From: JAWLBR01 sp041687495
Lineage (GTDB): Bacteria; Bacillota; Limnochordia; DTU087; JAAYGB01
NCBI GenBank assembly: GCA_041687495.1
Contig: JAWLBR010000044.1
Location: forward strand, 1-24,796
DNA: 24,796 nt
Reading direction: 5' to 3'
Within the stretch, counting starts at the first letter, position 1. Every line of letters starts with the position of its first letter. The notes beneath the pieces were generated by a model, which worked only from the letters and a program-made list of their open reading frames with translations, made no database searches and had not been told where the DNA came from. Below, piece after piece: positions 1 to 6,623 of the stretch. A program made the translations under genes and the position numbers.

Positions 1-103
1 GGCTGATCTGGAGTTTGGTAGATCTAGTTCCGACAGTTCCACTGTGCAGCGGAAGAACCGCCATTTTCGTTAAGATCCTGTGAATATTACCTGATTTCAC
101 CCC

Positions 104-132
104 TTGCTTAGGGCCTGTGTGTGTGATATTAT
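104..132 (+). promoter_or_regulatory. Candidate sigma-A promoter of the 6S RNA gene
   Basis: A TTGCTT element at 104-109 and a TATTAT element at 127-132 are separated by 17 bases, close to the sigma-A consensus. The expected transcription start is near 139-141. That lies about 45 bases before the closing stem of the 6S-like RNA, so the primary transcript would carry a 5' leader that is trimmed off. Bases 1-100 hold only short open tails in two frames, and I cannot assign an upstream gene there. Confidence 0.55.
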
Positions 133-180
133 GGGGTTGCAGTCGGGAACACCGATTGCGTGAAAGGTCGATGTAGAAGG

Positions 181-367
181 CTTCTTGCCCTGCGATGTGC
201 GCGGTCAAGCTGGCTTTGTTATGAGCCAACATCATAACAAAGGGAGCTTAACTCCGTCGGTGGCGTGCAGGCCCCTGAGTGGGGAAGCGCAAAGCCGGTG
301 GGCGGCACCCACCTGCAAAGTGCAGGTTCATCAACGGCCAGTCATTCAGCGGCATGGCGGGGAGATT
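181..367 (+). ncRNA. ssrS: Probable 6S RNA (RNA polymerase regulator)
   Basis: 6S RNA binds housekeeping RNA polymerase holoenzyme by mimicking an open promoter. The fold seen here has that layout. A closing stem pairs 188-198 with 352-362 with one mismatch. A second short stem pairs 209-214 with 337-342. An apical arm pairs 254-258, 262-264, 265-268 and 272-275 with 281-284, 287-290, 294-296 and 302-306. The region between the second stem and the arm forms a bubble that contains a perfect 11-bp hairpin (214-224 with 232-242) on the 5' strand and CCTGCA/TGCAGG on the 3' strand. The 3' end (AGCGGCATGGCGGGGAGAT) resembles the 3' end of E. coli 6S RNA. The gene lies just before tcdA, where B. 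subtilis 6S-1 (bsrA) also lies as I recall. The exact ends are uncertain, the c214 pairings of two stems are mutually exclusive, and no covariance search was run. Confidence 0.72.
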
Positions 368-425
368 CCGGGTTCCTCCAGTGCCAACCCTCAGGGTTGG
401 TAGAGGAGGAACCCGGTTTTGTTTT
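368..425 (+). terminator. Rho-independent terminator of the 6S RNA gene
   Basis: A perfect 12-bp stem, 368-379 (CCGGGTTCCTCC) with 405-416, encloses a second perfect hairpin (CCAACCC/GGGTTGG, 384-400). It is followed by TTTTGTTTT. It ends the 6S transcript and separates it from tcdA, which starts 75 bases later. Confidence 0.9.
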
Positions 426-499
426 AGCGAAATTTAGCCGGTAGTCAAGCCAAGACTAAATGGGAGACATCATTACTTGATCAAATCGGAGGAATTAGT

Positions 500-1285
500 G
501 TGGTAGGACACAGCGATCACCGCCAGTTTGAACGCAGTCAGCTGCTGTTGGGAGCGGAGGGCCTTTCCCGTCTGGCGCAGAGCACGGTGGCTGTTTTTGG
601 TGTTGGCGGAGTTGGCTCCTTTGCTGTCGAAGCTCTGGTGAGAGCAGGGGTGGGGCACCTAGTCCTCATCGATCACGACGTAGTGGACGTTACTAACATC
701 AACCGACAGCTGCACGCGCTGCACACAACTATGGGTCAGAGTAAGGCTGAGCTGATGGCTCAGCGGGCGAGGTTGATTAATCCGACGGTTCAGGTTGAGC
801 CCATAGTGAAGATGTTTACGGAATCAGATTCGGACTTTCTGCAGACCGACTGGGACTACGTTGTCGATGCCATAGATATGGTCTCAGCAAAGCTAGCTCT
901 GATTACCGGCTGCGTGAAGAAAAGAATCCCCATCGTTGCGTCCATGGGTGCCGGCAACAAACTGGATCCGACGCGGTTTGTGGTAGAGGATATCTCTAAG
1001 ACCCACACTTGTCCCTTGGCGAAAGTGGTGAGGCAAAAACTGCGGCAGGCGGGAATCTCGCGGGGGGTAAAGGTTGTCTTTTCGACCGAGCCGCCGATTA
1101 GCCCCGACTATACAGCAATGTGGGCACAAGAGGAAGCAGGAGAAGCGACTTTGCTTGGCAGTGATGGCTCAGCAAAGCCGGGCAAGCTCCGGCGGCGGGT
1201 CCCTGGTAGTGTCCCATATGTTCCTTCGGTAGCTGGTATGGTATTGGCCAGTGTCGTAGTGAATGAAATTTCGGCGGTGAAATAA
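500..1285 (+). CDS. tcdA: tRNA threonylcarbamoyladenosine dehydratase TcdA
   Basis: This is an E1/ThiF-like ATP-dependent enzyme. It is known to cyclise N6-threonylcarbamoyladenosine (t6A) at position 37 of ANN-decoding tRNAs to ct6A in the cytoplasm. The 261-residue protein has the nucleotide-binding GVGGVG motif at 34-39, an acidic residue ending strand 2 (LIDHD, 56-60) and the family motif VTNINRQ (64-70). The length matches B. subtilis YrvM (about 254 residues). The GTG start at 500 follows GGAGG (488-492) by 7 bases. The neighbours, 6S RNA before and rarA after, repeat the yrvM-yrvN order of other Bacillota. No promoter of its own is obvious between the 6S terminator and the start, though a weak TTTAGC/TAAATG pair lies at 433-462. 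Confidence 0.95.
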   Translation: MVGHSDHRQFERSQLLLGAEGLSRLAQSTVAVFGVGGVGSFAVEALVRAGVGHLVLIDHDVVDVTNINRQLHALHTTMGQSKAELMAQRARLINPTVQVEPIVKMFTESDSDFLQTDWDYVVDAIDMVSAKLALITGCVKKRIPIVASMGAGNKLDPTRFVVEDISKTHTCPLAKVVRQKLRQAGISRGVKVVFSTEPPISPDYTAMWAQEEAGEATLLGSDGSAKPGKLRRRVPGSVPYVPSVAGMVLASVVVNEISAVK

Positions 1286-1331
1286 TCGTGCTACCAAGTT
1301 TGAGGCAATGGCTTTTCGCAGGAGGGGGGAA

Positions 1332-1372
1332 GGCGATTGTTCCCCGGCGTCTGCACCGGGGGAACCCTCGCC
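1332..1372 (+). promoter_or_regulatory. Hairpin between the rarA Shine-Dalgarno and start codon
   Basis: Bases 1332-1336 (GGCGA) pair with 1368-1372, and 1339-1347 pair with 1356-1365 with one bulged G, giving 14 pairs around an 8-base loop. No T-run follows, so it is not a standard terminator. The purine-rich AGGAGGGGGGAA lies immediately upstream (about 1319-1331), and the rarA ATG lies 6 bases downstream. Folding would place a Shine-Dalgarno that is otherwise about 50 bases away at normal spacing from the ATG. Confidence 0.6.
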
Positions 1373-1378
1373 TAGAAA

Positions 1379-2749
1379 ATGGATTTGTTTGCAAGTGCGA
1401 ATCAAGAAGCAAAACAAGATGCAGCGCCGTTGGCGCTGCGAATGCGCCCTAAGACCTTGGCTGAATTCGAGGCGCAGCATCACATTGTAGGGGCGGGCAG
1501 TCTGCTGCGCCGGGCCATAGAGGCTGACCGACTGCAGTCGATTATTCTCTACGGTCCGCCCGGTACTGGGAAGACGACACTGGCGACAATCATAGCTAAC
1601 CAGACTGAAGCAAAGTTTGTGTCCCTCAACGCGGTGATGGCTGGTGTCAATGACATCAAGCGTGTGGTAGAGCAGGCCAAGAACGACTTAACATACTACG
1701 GTACCAAGACCATTCTCTTTATTGATGAAATCCACCGATTCAATAAGGCCCAGCAGGATGCACTGTTGCCTTTTGTGGAGAAGGGCGTAGTGACCCTCAT
1801 CGGAGCTACCACCGAGAACCCAATGTTTACAGTGAATAAGGCTTTACTGTCTCGCTCTCGCATTTTTGCTCTGGAGGCGCTGCCCGAGGAGTCGATGGAG
1901 AGACTGCTGCTGCGGGCTGTGGCAGATGGAGAACGGGGGCTCGGCTCGTACCAGGCCCAGGTCATGCCAGAGGCTATGCAGCACATTATTCAAGTGGCCA
2001 ACGGAGACGCACGCAGTGCCCTCAACGCCCTCGAGTTGGCGGTGTTGACCACTGCGCCTGATTCGGATGGCGTGCGGCGGATCACCTTGGCTGTGGCTGA
2101 GCAGGCTATTCAGCGGCGACGGATCAACTACACTAAGGGCGGAGATGAGCATTACGATGTCATCAGTGCCTTCATAAAGTCAATTCGCGGATCCGACCCG
2201 CAGGCAGCAGTTTACTGGCTGGCTCGGATGATCTACGCCGGGGAAGACCCAGAATTCATAGCCCGAAGGTTGATGATCTCAGCAGCCGAGGACGTTGGTT
2301 TGGCAGATCCCAACGCGATGACGGTGGCTGTCAGTGCCGCTCAGGCACTGGAACGGCTGGGACTGCCCGAAGGGCGGATTCCGTTGGCTGAGGCCACCGT
2401 GTATCTAGCCTTGGCACCGAAGAGCAATTCGGCATATGCGGCTCTCAACCAAGCTCTAGAGGTTGTAGAGAAGGGGCTGGATCAAGGGGTGCCCACCCAT
2501 CTGAGAGACGGCAGCAACGGCGGCAATGAACGTCTAGGTCTGGGCCGTGGCTACATCTATCCCCATGACTACCCGGGGCACTGGGTAGCTCAGGAGTATC
2601 TGCCAAAGCCATTACAGGGGATGCGGTTCTACCGGCCTGGCAGTGAGGGTCAAGAGAAAGAGATGGCAGAGAACTGGCGACGGCGCAGCGACGTTGCGAC
2701 CGAACCTGTAGACGAGAGTAAGGATACTAAGTCAACCGATCCAGAGTAG
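1379..2749 (+). CDS. rarA: Replication-associated recombination protein RarA (MgsA)
   Basis: This clamp-loader-like AAA+ ATPase acts at stalled or damaged replication forks and interacts with single-strand binding protein. The 456-residue protein has Walker A GPPGTGKTT at 59-67 and Walker B ILFIDEIH at 112-119, followed by RFNKAQQD, the sensor-1 region (GATTENP) and the C-terminal tetramerisation part with the NGGNERLGLGRGY-type motif. The ATG at 1379 gives the family-typical MDLF N-terminus, so the start is well supported by the protein even though no ribosome binding site lies directly before it. Instead there is a strong hairpin. The C-terminus is hydrophilic (VATEPVDESKDTKS), longer than needed for the fold, and overlaps a convergent small gene by 23 bases. 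Confidence 0.96.
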   Translation: MDLFASANQEAKQDAAPLALRMRPKTLAEFEAQHHIVGAGSLLRRAIEADRLQSIILYGPPGTGKTTLATIIANQTEAKFVSLNAVMAGVNDIKRVVEQAKNDLTYYGTKTILFIDEIHRFNKAQQDALLPFVEKGVVTLIGATTENPMFTVNKALLSRSRIFALEALPEESMERLLLRAVADGERGLGSYQAQVMPEAMQHIIQVANGDARSALNALELAVLTTAPDSDGVRRITLAVAEQAIQRRRINYTKGGDEHYDVISAFIKSIRGSDPQAAVYWLARMIYAGEDPEFIARRLMISAAEDVGLADPNAMTVAVSAAQALERLGLPEGRIPLAEATVYLALAPKSNSAYAALNQALEVVEKGLDQGVPTHLRDGSNGGNERLGLGRGYIYPHDYPGHWVAQEYLPKPLQGMRFYRPGSEGQEKEMAENWRRRSDVATEPVDESKDTKSTDPE

Positions 2750-2900
2750 TTTGGATATCCCGCAGCATCAGGACAACACTGGTGATGATTAAACTGAGAA
2801 AGAAAAAAGTAGCGAAGACCCCCAGATATAAGCGGTGGCTGGGTTTGAGCGACAGCGGCAAAAAGCTGGTTTCCACTGTCTGTTGTTTAGGCTTAGCCAC
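2727..2900 (-). CDS. Small single-pass membrane protein, unknown function
   Basis: I do not recognise this gene. It encodes 57 residues from a GTG start at 2898-2900 to a TAG at 2727-2729. The sequence begins MAKPKQQTVETSFLPL, has a basic stretch (KPSHR, 19-23), then a hydrophobic segment of about 23 residues (24-46, including GVFATFFFLSLIITSVVLML). It ends in a short charged amphipathic tail (RDIQTTLDRLT). This predicts an N-in, single-pass protein by the positive-inside rule. GGGGGTGA stands 4 bases before the GTG, a good Shine-Dalgarno match. It is convergent with rarA, overlapping its last 23 bases, and divergent from the rrf2 operon. It explains most of the apparently empty stretch 2750-3125. 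It could be a chance ORF, but the ribosome binding site together with a clean membrane segment argues against that. Confidence 0.62.
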   Translation of the reverse strand: MAKPKQQTVETSFLPLSLKPSHRLYLGVFATFFFLSLIITSVVLMLRDIQTTLDRLT

Positions 2901-2953
2901 GTTCTCACCCCCATCTCATTTCCATAACTAGTTCTTTCTCTTGCTGAGAAGTC

Positions 2954-2980
2954 CTCCAGTTAACCTTCCCGGGTCTGGAG
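2954..2980. repeat. Inverted repeat in the divergent intergenic region
   Basis: CTCCAG (2954-2959) and CTGGAG (2975-2980) form a perfect 6-bp stem. ACC and GGT extend it inside after a 3-base bulge. A competing 6-bp repeat, ACCTTC/GAAGGT, overlaps it. It lies between the small minus-strand gene and the rrf2 promoter and could be an operator or a leader hairpin of the minus-strand transcript. The rest of 2901-3036 shows nothing else I can name. Confidence 0.3.
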
Positions 2981-3036
2981 AAGGTGGACAAGATTCTTAA
3001 TCCCGACTATTTCAGTTAAAATTGTTTATCCTATTG

Positions 3037-3065
3037 TTGACAGCCCTGTGACTATGTGTTACTAT
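3037..3065 (+). promoter_or_regulatory. Sigma-A promoter of the rrf2-nifS-iscU operon
   Basis: TTGACA (3037-3042) and TACTAT (3060-3065) are separated by 17 bases, almost a consensus sigma-A promoter. Transcription should start near 3072, leaving a leader of about 54 bases before rrf2. An Rrf2-family regulator commonly represses its own operon, so an operator would be expected over or just after this promoter. I see no clear dyad there beyond ATTCTGG/CTCGGAAT at about 3067-3098. Confidence 0.8.
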
Positions 3066-3125
3066 GATTCTGGCAAAACCAATGAGATTACTCGGAATTG
3101 ATTTGCCCGGAAGGAGCTTAACCTG

Positions 3126-3578
3126 ATGCGAATTTCTACTAAAGGAGAGTATGGCGTCCGGGCTATGCTGGATCTAGCCCTGCATTACGGCCAGGGGCCA
3201 ATTTCGCTGAAGACGGTGGCTGAACGGCAGGACATTTCTGATCACTATTTGGAGCAGTTGATGGCCACACTGCGCAAAGCAGGGTTAGTCAGTAGTGTGC
3301 GAGGAGCTCAGGGTGGCTATGAGCTGGCTAAATCCCCGGGAGAGATGGTAGTTGGGGAGATCATCCGGGCGCTGGAGGGACCGATTTCTCCGATGCCTTG
3401 TGTTGATCAAGACGGCGGCCAATCCTGTGGGCACGGGGAAGGGTGTGCTACCCGGCAGTTGTGGAAGCGACTGCGGGACAGCATGGCCGACGTGCTTGAC
3501 TCGACAACGCTGGACGACCTGAAACAACAGGCGTTGGCGATGGGTGCCGGGGACGACTCATTTATGTATCACATTTGA
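3126..3578 (+). CDS. Rrf2 family transcriptional regulator, IscR-like
   Basis: This 150-residue winged-helix regulator is expected to sense Fe-S cluster or cysteine status and control the following Fe-S genes. The N-terminal half carries the family signature: MRISTKGEYGVRAMLDLA, ISDHYLEQL, and the wing GLVSSVRGAQGGY at 53-65. Three cysteines, C92, C101 and C107, occupy the region where E. coli IscR binds its [2Fe-2S] cluster (C92, C98, C104 there). As I recall, B. subtilis CymR lacks this triad. So cluster sensing is more likely than CymR-type cysteine sensing through a partner. The ATG at 3126 follows AAGGAG (about 3112-3117). Spacing to nifS is 50 bases. The family is certain. The ligand assignment is inference. 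Confidence 0.93.
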   Translation: MRISTKGEYGVRAMLDLALHYGQGPISLKTVAERQDISDHYLEQLMATLRKAGLVSSVRGAQGGYELAKSPGEMVVGEIIRALEGPISPMPCVDQDGGQSCGHGEGCATRQLWKRLRDSMADVLDSTTLDDLKQQALAMGAGDDSFMYHI

Positions 3579-3628
3579 CCCGAGCTTTGCCTTTGCCGGG
3601 TTGGAATATTGGAATGGAGGGCATTTTT

Positions 3629-4792
3629 GTGCACGACATGATCTACCTCGATCACGCAGCGACTACTCCCATGCGGCCGGAAGTGCGGGAAGCGATGCTT
3701 CCCTATCTGTCGGAGCGCTTTGGCAACCCATCAAGTATTTATCAGATCGGCAGAGATGCCCGAGCAGCTATTGATGAGGCAAGGGAAACTGTGGCTGAAA
3801 TCTTGGGGGCCTCACCTAAGGAGATTATCTTCACCAGTGGAGGCTCCGAGGCTGATAACCTAGCCATCGTCGGTGTAGCTTTGGCTCACCGTAGTAAAGG
3901 TAATCACATTATCACTTCTGCAGTAGAGCACCACGCTGTGCTCGATACAGTTAAGTATCTGGAGAAGTGGGGCTTTGAGGTCACTGTTCTGCCTGTCGAT
4001 GGGGATGGCTTAGTCAACCCCGAAGACGTGGCTGCGGCTTTGACGGAAAAAACTATCTTGGTGACCATTATGCACGGCAACAATGAGATCGGCACTATTC
4101 AGCCTATCAGAGAAATCTCCAAGGTGGTGAAGGAGCACGGAGCGTTTTTTCACACCGATGCCGTACAGACTGTAGGGCATGTCCCGGTGAGCGTAGCGGA
4201 TCTCGGGGTGGATTTACTGAGTCTATCAGCTCACAAGTTTTACGGCCCTAAGGGTGTCGGAGCGCTGTATGTGCGCCGGGGACTGCGCTATGAATCCATG
4301 ATCCGTGGTGGTGGACAAGAGCGGGGTCGTCGGGCAGGAACGGAGAACGTGGCTGGGATTGTCGGATTAGCTGCGGCCCTCAAGCTGGCCGTTTCCGAGA
4401 TGGAGGAAGAGAGCATTCGGCTGGCTTCACTTCGGGACTATCTAATCGCCGGCTTGGAGCAGAGTATTCCCCATATGCGATTGAATGGTCACCGTACTCA
4501 GCGGTTGCCGAACAATGTCAATATTTGCTTTGAGTTTATTGAAGGCGAGTCCTTACTGCTTAATCTGGACATGAACAATATCGCCGCTTCAAGTGGGTCT
4601 GCATGTACTTCCGGTTCTTTGGAGCCGTCCCATGTGCTCTTGGCGTTGGGGCTTAGCCATGAAATTGCCCATGGATCCTTGCGTCTGACGCTAGGTCATG
4701 AAACTACCAAGGAGCAACTAGATTTTCTTCTAGATATTTTGCCAGGAATAGTAGACAGACTAAGGAAAATGTCGCCGCTTTATGCAGGCTGA
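3629..4792 (+). CDS. nifS: Cysteine desulfurase (NifS/IscS type)
   Basis: This pyridoxal-phosphate enzyme takes sulfur from cysteine, making an enzyme persulfide and alanine, and passes it to the IscU scaffold and tRNA thiolases. From the chosen GTG the protein has 387 residues. The N-terminal MIYLDHAATTP motif, HH at about 101-102, the PLP lysine K203 in SAHKFYGPKG, and the long mobile loop SSGSACTSGSLEPSH with the active cysteine C326 mark the group I (IscS/NifS) form. The reading frame is open back to a TTG at 3575, but that would overlap rrf2 and has no ribosome binding site. GGAGG at 3616-3620 stands 8 bases before GTG 3629, so I use that start. ATG 3638 is the alternative. It is most like B. 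subtilis YrvO in context. Confidence 0.95.
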   Translation: MHDMIYLDHAATTPMRPEVREAMLPYLSERFGNPSSIYQIGRDARAAIDEARETVAEILGASPKEIIFTSGGSEADNLAIVGVALAHRSKGNHIITSAVEHHAVLDTVKYLEKWGFEVTVLPVDGDGLVNPEDVAAALTEKTILVTIMHGNNEIGTIQPIREISKVVKEHGAFFHTDAVQTVGHVPVSVADLGVDLLSLSAHKFYGPKGVGALYVRRGLRYESMIRGGGQERGRRAGTENVAGIVGLAAALKLAVSEMEEESIRLASLRDYLIAGLEQSIPHMRLNGHRTQRLPNNVNICFEFIEGESLLLNLDMNNIAASSGSACTSGSLEPSHVLLALGLSHEIAHGSLRLTLGHETTKEQLDFLLDILPGIVDRLRKMSPLYAG

Positions 4793-4815
4793 TGGTTTTA
4801 AGGGAGGGGAAGCAC

Positions 4816-5202
4816 ATGATGTATTCTGAAAAAGTCATGGAGCATTTCAATAATCCCCGCAATGTGGGAGAGATTGCCGATGCCGATGGTGTCGGAGTAG
4901 AGGGCAATGCCACCTGCGGAGATATTATGAAGATTTGGATTAAGGTTGATGAGAATGATCGAATTGTCGACTGCAAGTTCAAAACCTTTGGATGCGGAGC
5001 AGCAATCGCTACCAGCAGTATGGTGACGGAACTTGCCATCGGTAAGACTCTAGATGAGGCTTGGGAACTGTCAAACAAGGCAGTCGCCGAGGCTTTGGAT
5101 GGGCTACCAGCAGTTAAGATGCACTGTTCGAACTTGGCAGCCGACGCACTGCATAAGGCCATCGAAGATCTTAGGGCCAAGCGGCAAGAGGTGGCTCAGT
5201 AG
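4816..5202 (+). CDS. iscU: Fe-S cluster assembly scaffold IscU/NifU-like
   Basis: This small scaffold assembles [2Fe-2S] and [4Fe-4S] clusters from desulfurase-derived sulfur and hands them to apoproteins. The 128-residue protein begins MMYSEKVMEHFNNPRNVG, the normal N-terminus, and has the three ligand cysteines C34, C60 and C104 plus the conserved D36 (NATCGD). LPAVK (98-102), next to C104, corresponds to the chaperone-recognition motif LPPVK of IscU. There is no C-terminal Nfu domain. The ATG at 4816 is 8 bases after GGAGG (4803-4807). An in-frame ATG at 4792 overlapping the nifS stop would add eight non-conserved residues. In many Bacillota mnmA follows; here a terminator follows instead. 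Confidence 0.95.
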   Translation: MMYSEKVMEHFNNPRNVGEIADADGVGVEGNATCGDIMKIWIKVDENDRIVDCKFKTFGCGAAIATSSMVTELAIGKTLDEAWELSNKAVAEALDGLPAVKMHCSNLAADALHKAIEDLRAKRQEVAQ

Positions 5203-5232
5203 TCTGGCAAACATGCCAATAAGTAGATGCCC

Positions 5233-5270
5233 AAAAACAGGCACGCGGTTAATCCGTGTGCCTGTTTTTG
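5233..5270 (+). terminator. Terminator of the Fe-S operon
   Basis: AAAAACAGGCACGCGG (5233-5248) pairs with CCGTGTGCCTGTTTTT (5254-5269) with a single G-T pair and a 5-base loop. The terminal T-run makes this a strong intrinsic terminator. The A-run on the 5' side means it could also work in the opposite direction. Confidence 0.92.
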
Positions 5271-5297
5271 TGCTAGATGGGGTGGACATACTACTAA
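5268..5297 (+). promoter_or_regulatory. Weak candidate promoter for the 5340-7649 gene group
   Basis: TTGTGC (5268-5273) and TACTAA (5292-5297) are separated by 18 bases. Since a strong terminator lies just before, some promoter is needed for the next genes. This is the best match I see, but it overlaps the terminator tail and is far from consensus. Confidence 0.3.
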
Positions 5298-5339
5298 AAG
5301 ACAGCGGGGCACAGGGACTTTCAGTCAGGGGGGAGCGAA

Positions 5340-5639
5340 GTGAGACTGCACACCCGTCAGCGCAAGAGCCGTAGGCGTCGAATTCTGCTTGGCATATTCA
5401 GAGCGGTAATCTGGACATGGGGCATATTGTCACTGCTGGCTGCGGTGGTGGCTCTTCCGCAGCTCAGTGCTCTATACTCTCTGAACCGGGTGGCTGGCGC
5501 ACTGGATCGAGCCGAGATTGTGCTCAATCTCAGCCAGCGCCGCTTAGCGCAGCTTGGCTTGTCCCCTGGCGAAGCGAAAAGCCTAACTGTAGAAAAGCTG
5601 CGGCAGTTGGACATCCCAGCCACCGTTGAGGTGAAGTAA
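5340..5639 (+). CDS. Small single-pass membrane protein, unknown function
   Basis: I do not recognise the family. The 99-residue protein has a very basic N-terminus (MRLHTRQRKSRRRR, residues 1-14), one hydrophobic segment at about 15-40 (LLGIFRAVIWTW through AAVVALP), then a polar helical region containing LDRAEIVLNLSQRRLAQLGLS. It ends in EKLRQLDIPATVEVK, with no cysteines or catalytic motif. The charge pattern predicts a cytoplasmic N-terminus and an external C-terminal part of about 58 residues. The GTG start at 5340 follows GGGGGGAGCGAA, a good ribosome binding site. It is the first of four closely spaced genes for envelope-associated proteins, 30 bases before the PRC-barrel gene. Coding is well supported by context. 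The function is unknown. Confidence 0.75.
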   Translation: MRLHTRQRKSRRRRILLGIFRAVIWTWGILSLLAAVVALPQLSALYSLNRVAGALDRAEIVLNLSQRRLAQLGLSPGEAKSLTVEKLRQLDIPATVEVK

Positions 5640-5669
5640 TGCGGGGACCAGTAAGTGAGGGATTGCTGC

Positions 5670-6350
5670 ATGCGTCTAGGCAAGAAGTTGGTCGGCATGA
5701 AAGTGTTTTCGTTGTCGGCGGGGCAGTACATTGCCTCAGTCCAGGACCTCTTGTTTGATGCTAGGGTAGGCAAGGTGTTTGGTTTCATAGTTGCTGTTGA
5801 TGAGCCTGAAGCTAAGCAGTTTTCCGACGATGAACTGGTGATCCTCTTGGAAGAAGTCCATCGCATTGGGGCTGATGCAGTGACGGTGGCCGATTTGAGT
5901 GTAGTTAGGCCGATTAGTCAGGTGCCAGAAGCCATTCGGCTCGGACACGAGACGCCTACAGTCGTCGGACAGCCGGTGATGACCACTGCCGGAACATTAC
6001 TTGGAACCATAGATGATATCCTCATGGATCCGCAATCGGGAGATATCTTGGGTTATCAGCTTTCCGACGGCTTGATTAAAGATCTACTCAACGGAAGGGT
6101 AGCGATCCCGGCGTCAAAAAGCTATCACTTGGGTAGTGAGGCAATGATTGTGCCTGAAGACACCGCCGAGCGGCTGCGGGTAGTCGACCCGCTGCAGGAA
6201 GAGTCCCGCTTCTTGGGACGCAAGTGGCGAGAACAGTTGTGGCAGGGCCTATCACGCGGCTGGGACGAAGAGATGGTGGGTGGCGGACAACTTAAGACAG
6301 AGTCGGATTCTGGGCAAGAAGACAAGGGACAGCCTGAGACATTACGGTAA
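5670..6350 (+). CDS. PRC-barrel domain protein
   Basis: PRC-barrels are small beta-barrel modules found in photosynthetic reaction centres, RimM and YlmC/YmxH-type proteins, often binding RNA or protein partners. This 226-residue protein has two copies. One begins at KLVGMKVFSL (residues 6-15) and contains VQDLLFDARVGKVFGFIV. The other begins at VVGQPVMTTAG (98-108) and contains IDDILMDPQSGDILGY. The C-terminal tail (about 180-226) is hydrophilic. The ATG at 5670 follows AGGG by 8 bases and starts the conserved MRLGKKLVGM. A GTG at 5655 is an alternative adding five residues. This gene commonly sits near alaS in Clostridia. The biochemical role is not known. Confidence 0.85.
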   Translation: MRLGKKLVGMKVFSLSAGQYIASVQDLLFDARVGKVFGFIVAVDEPEAKQFSDDELVILLEEVHRIGADAVTVADLSVVRPISQVPEAIRLGHETPTVVGQPVMTTAGTLLGTIDDILMDPQSGDILGYQLSDGLIKDLLNGRVAIPASKSYHLGSEAMIVPEDTAERLRVVDPLQEESRFLGRKWREQLWQGLSRGWDEEMVGGGQLKTESDSGQEDKGQPETLR

Positions 6351-6371
6351 CGGAAAGGAAGGGAAGCCTTG

Positions 6372-6605
6372 ATGAATCGTTCCACTGGTAGTCTGTTTGT
6401 AGGGATCATAATCGGTGCCGCCGCTGGATACTGGATGACCCAAAGCAATCGCGACACCAAGCAGGTTGTCAGAGACCAAGCAATGCGGGTAGCCCATGTT
6501 GCCCGGAGAACTGCTTATGCTGTCCAGAACAGTGCTCAACGTCTTGATCCCGCGGTCAGGGCAGGAAGGTCTGTGGTCACGGCAGCCGTCCGTAGCCTGC
6601 GTTAA
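6372..6605 (+). CDS. YtxH-like small membrane-anchored protein
   Basis: The 77-residue protein has a short N-terminus, one glycine-rich hydrophobic segment at about 7-22 (SLFVGIIIGAAAGYWMT), and a basic helical remainder with the YtxH-like start of a long amphipathic helix. YtxH family members are general-stress-associated, single-pass proteins of unknown mechanism. The ATG at 6372 follows a purine-rich AAGGAAGGGAAG. The TTG immediately before it is in frame but less likely. It stands 21 bases after the PRC-barrel gene and 18 before the AI-2E gene, so it is probably cotranscribed with both. The family assignment rests on the anchor motif only and is tentative. Confidence 0.7.
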   Translation: MNRSTGSLFVGIIIGAAAGYWMTQSNRDTKQVVRDQAMRVAHVARRTAYAVQNSAQRLDPAVRAGRSVVTAAVRSLR

Positions 6606-6623
6606 GGAAAAGGAGTTGTGCGT

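Noticed and set aside
1..138. Tail of an upstream coding gene such as aspS
   Set aside because: Two frames stay open for 24-27 codons before a stop, but neither gives a sequence I can recognise, so no gene is called.
185..403. 72-codon plus-strand ORF before tcdA
   Set aside because: It lies wholly inside the structured RNA and its terminator, has no ribosome binding site, and its composition follows the RNA stems.
1308..1490. 60-codon ORF overlapping the rarA start, preceded by no clear site
   Set aside because: It is out of frame with rarA and spans the leader hairpin. Its translation is arginine-rich with no recognisable domain. A role as a leader peptide cannot be excluded but nothing supports it.
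3575..3628. Longer N-terminus for the cysteine desulfurase from a TTG overlapping rrf2
   Set aside because: The extra residues are not typical of the family, and a good ribosome binding site stands before GTG 3629.
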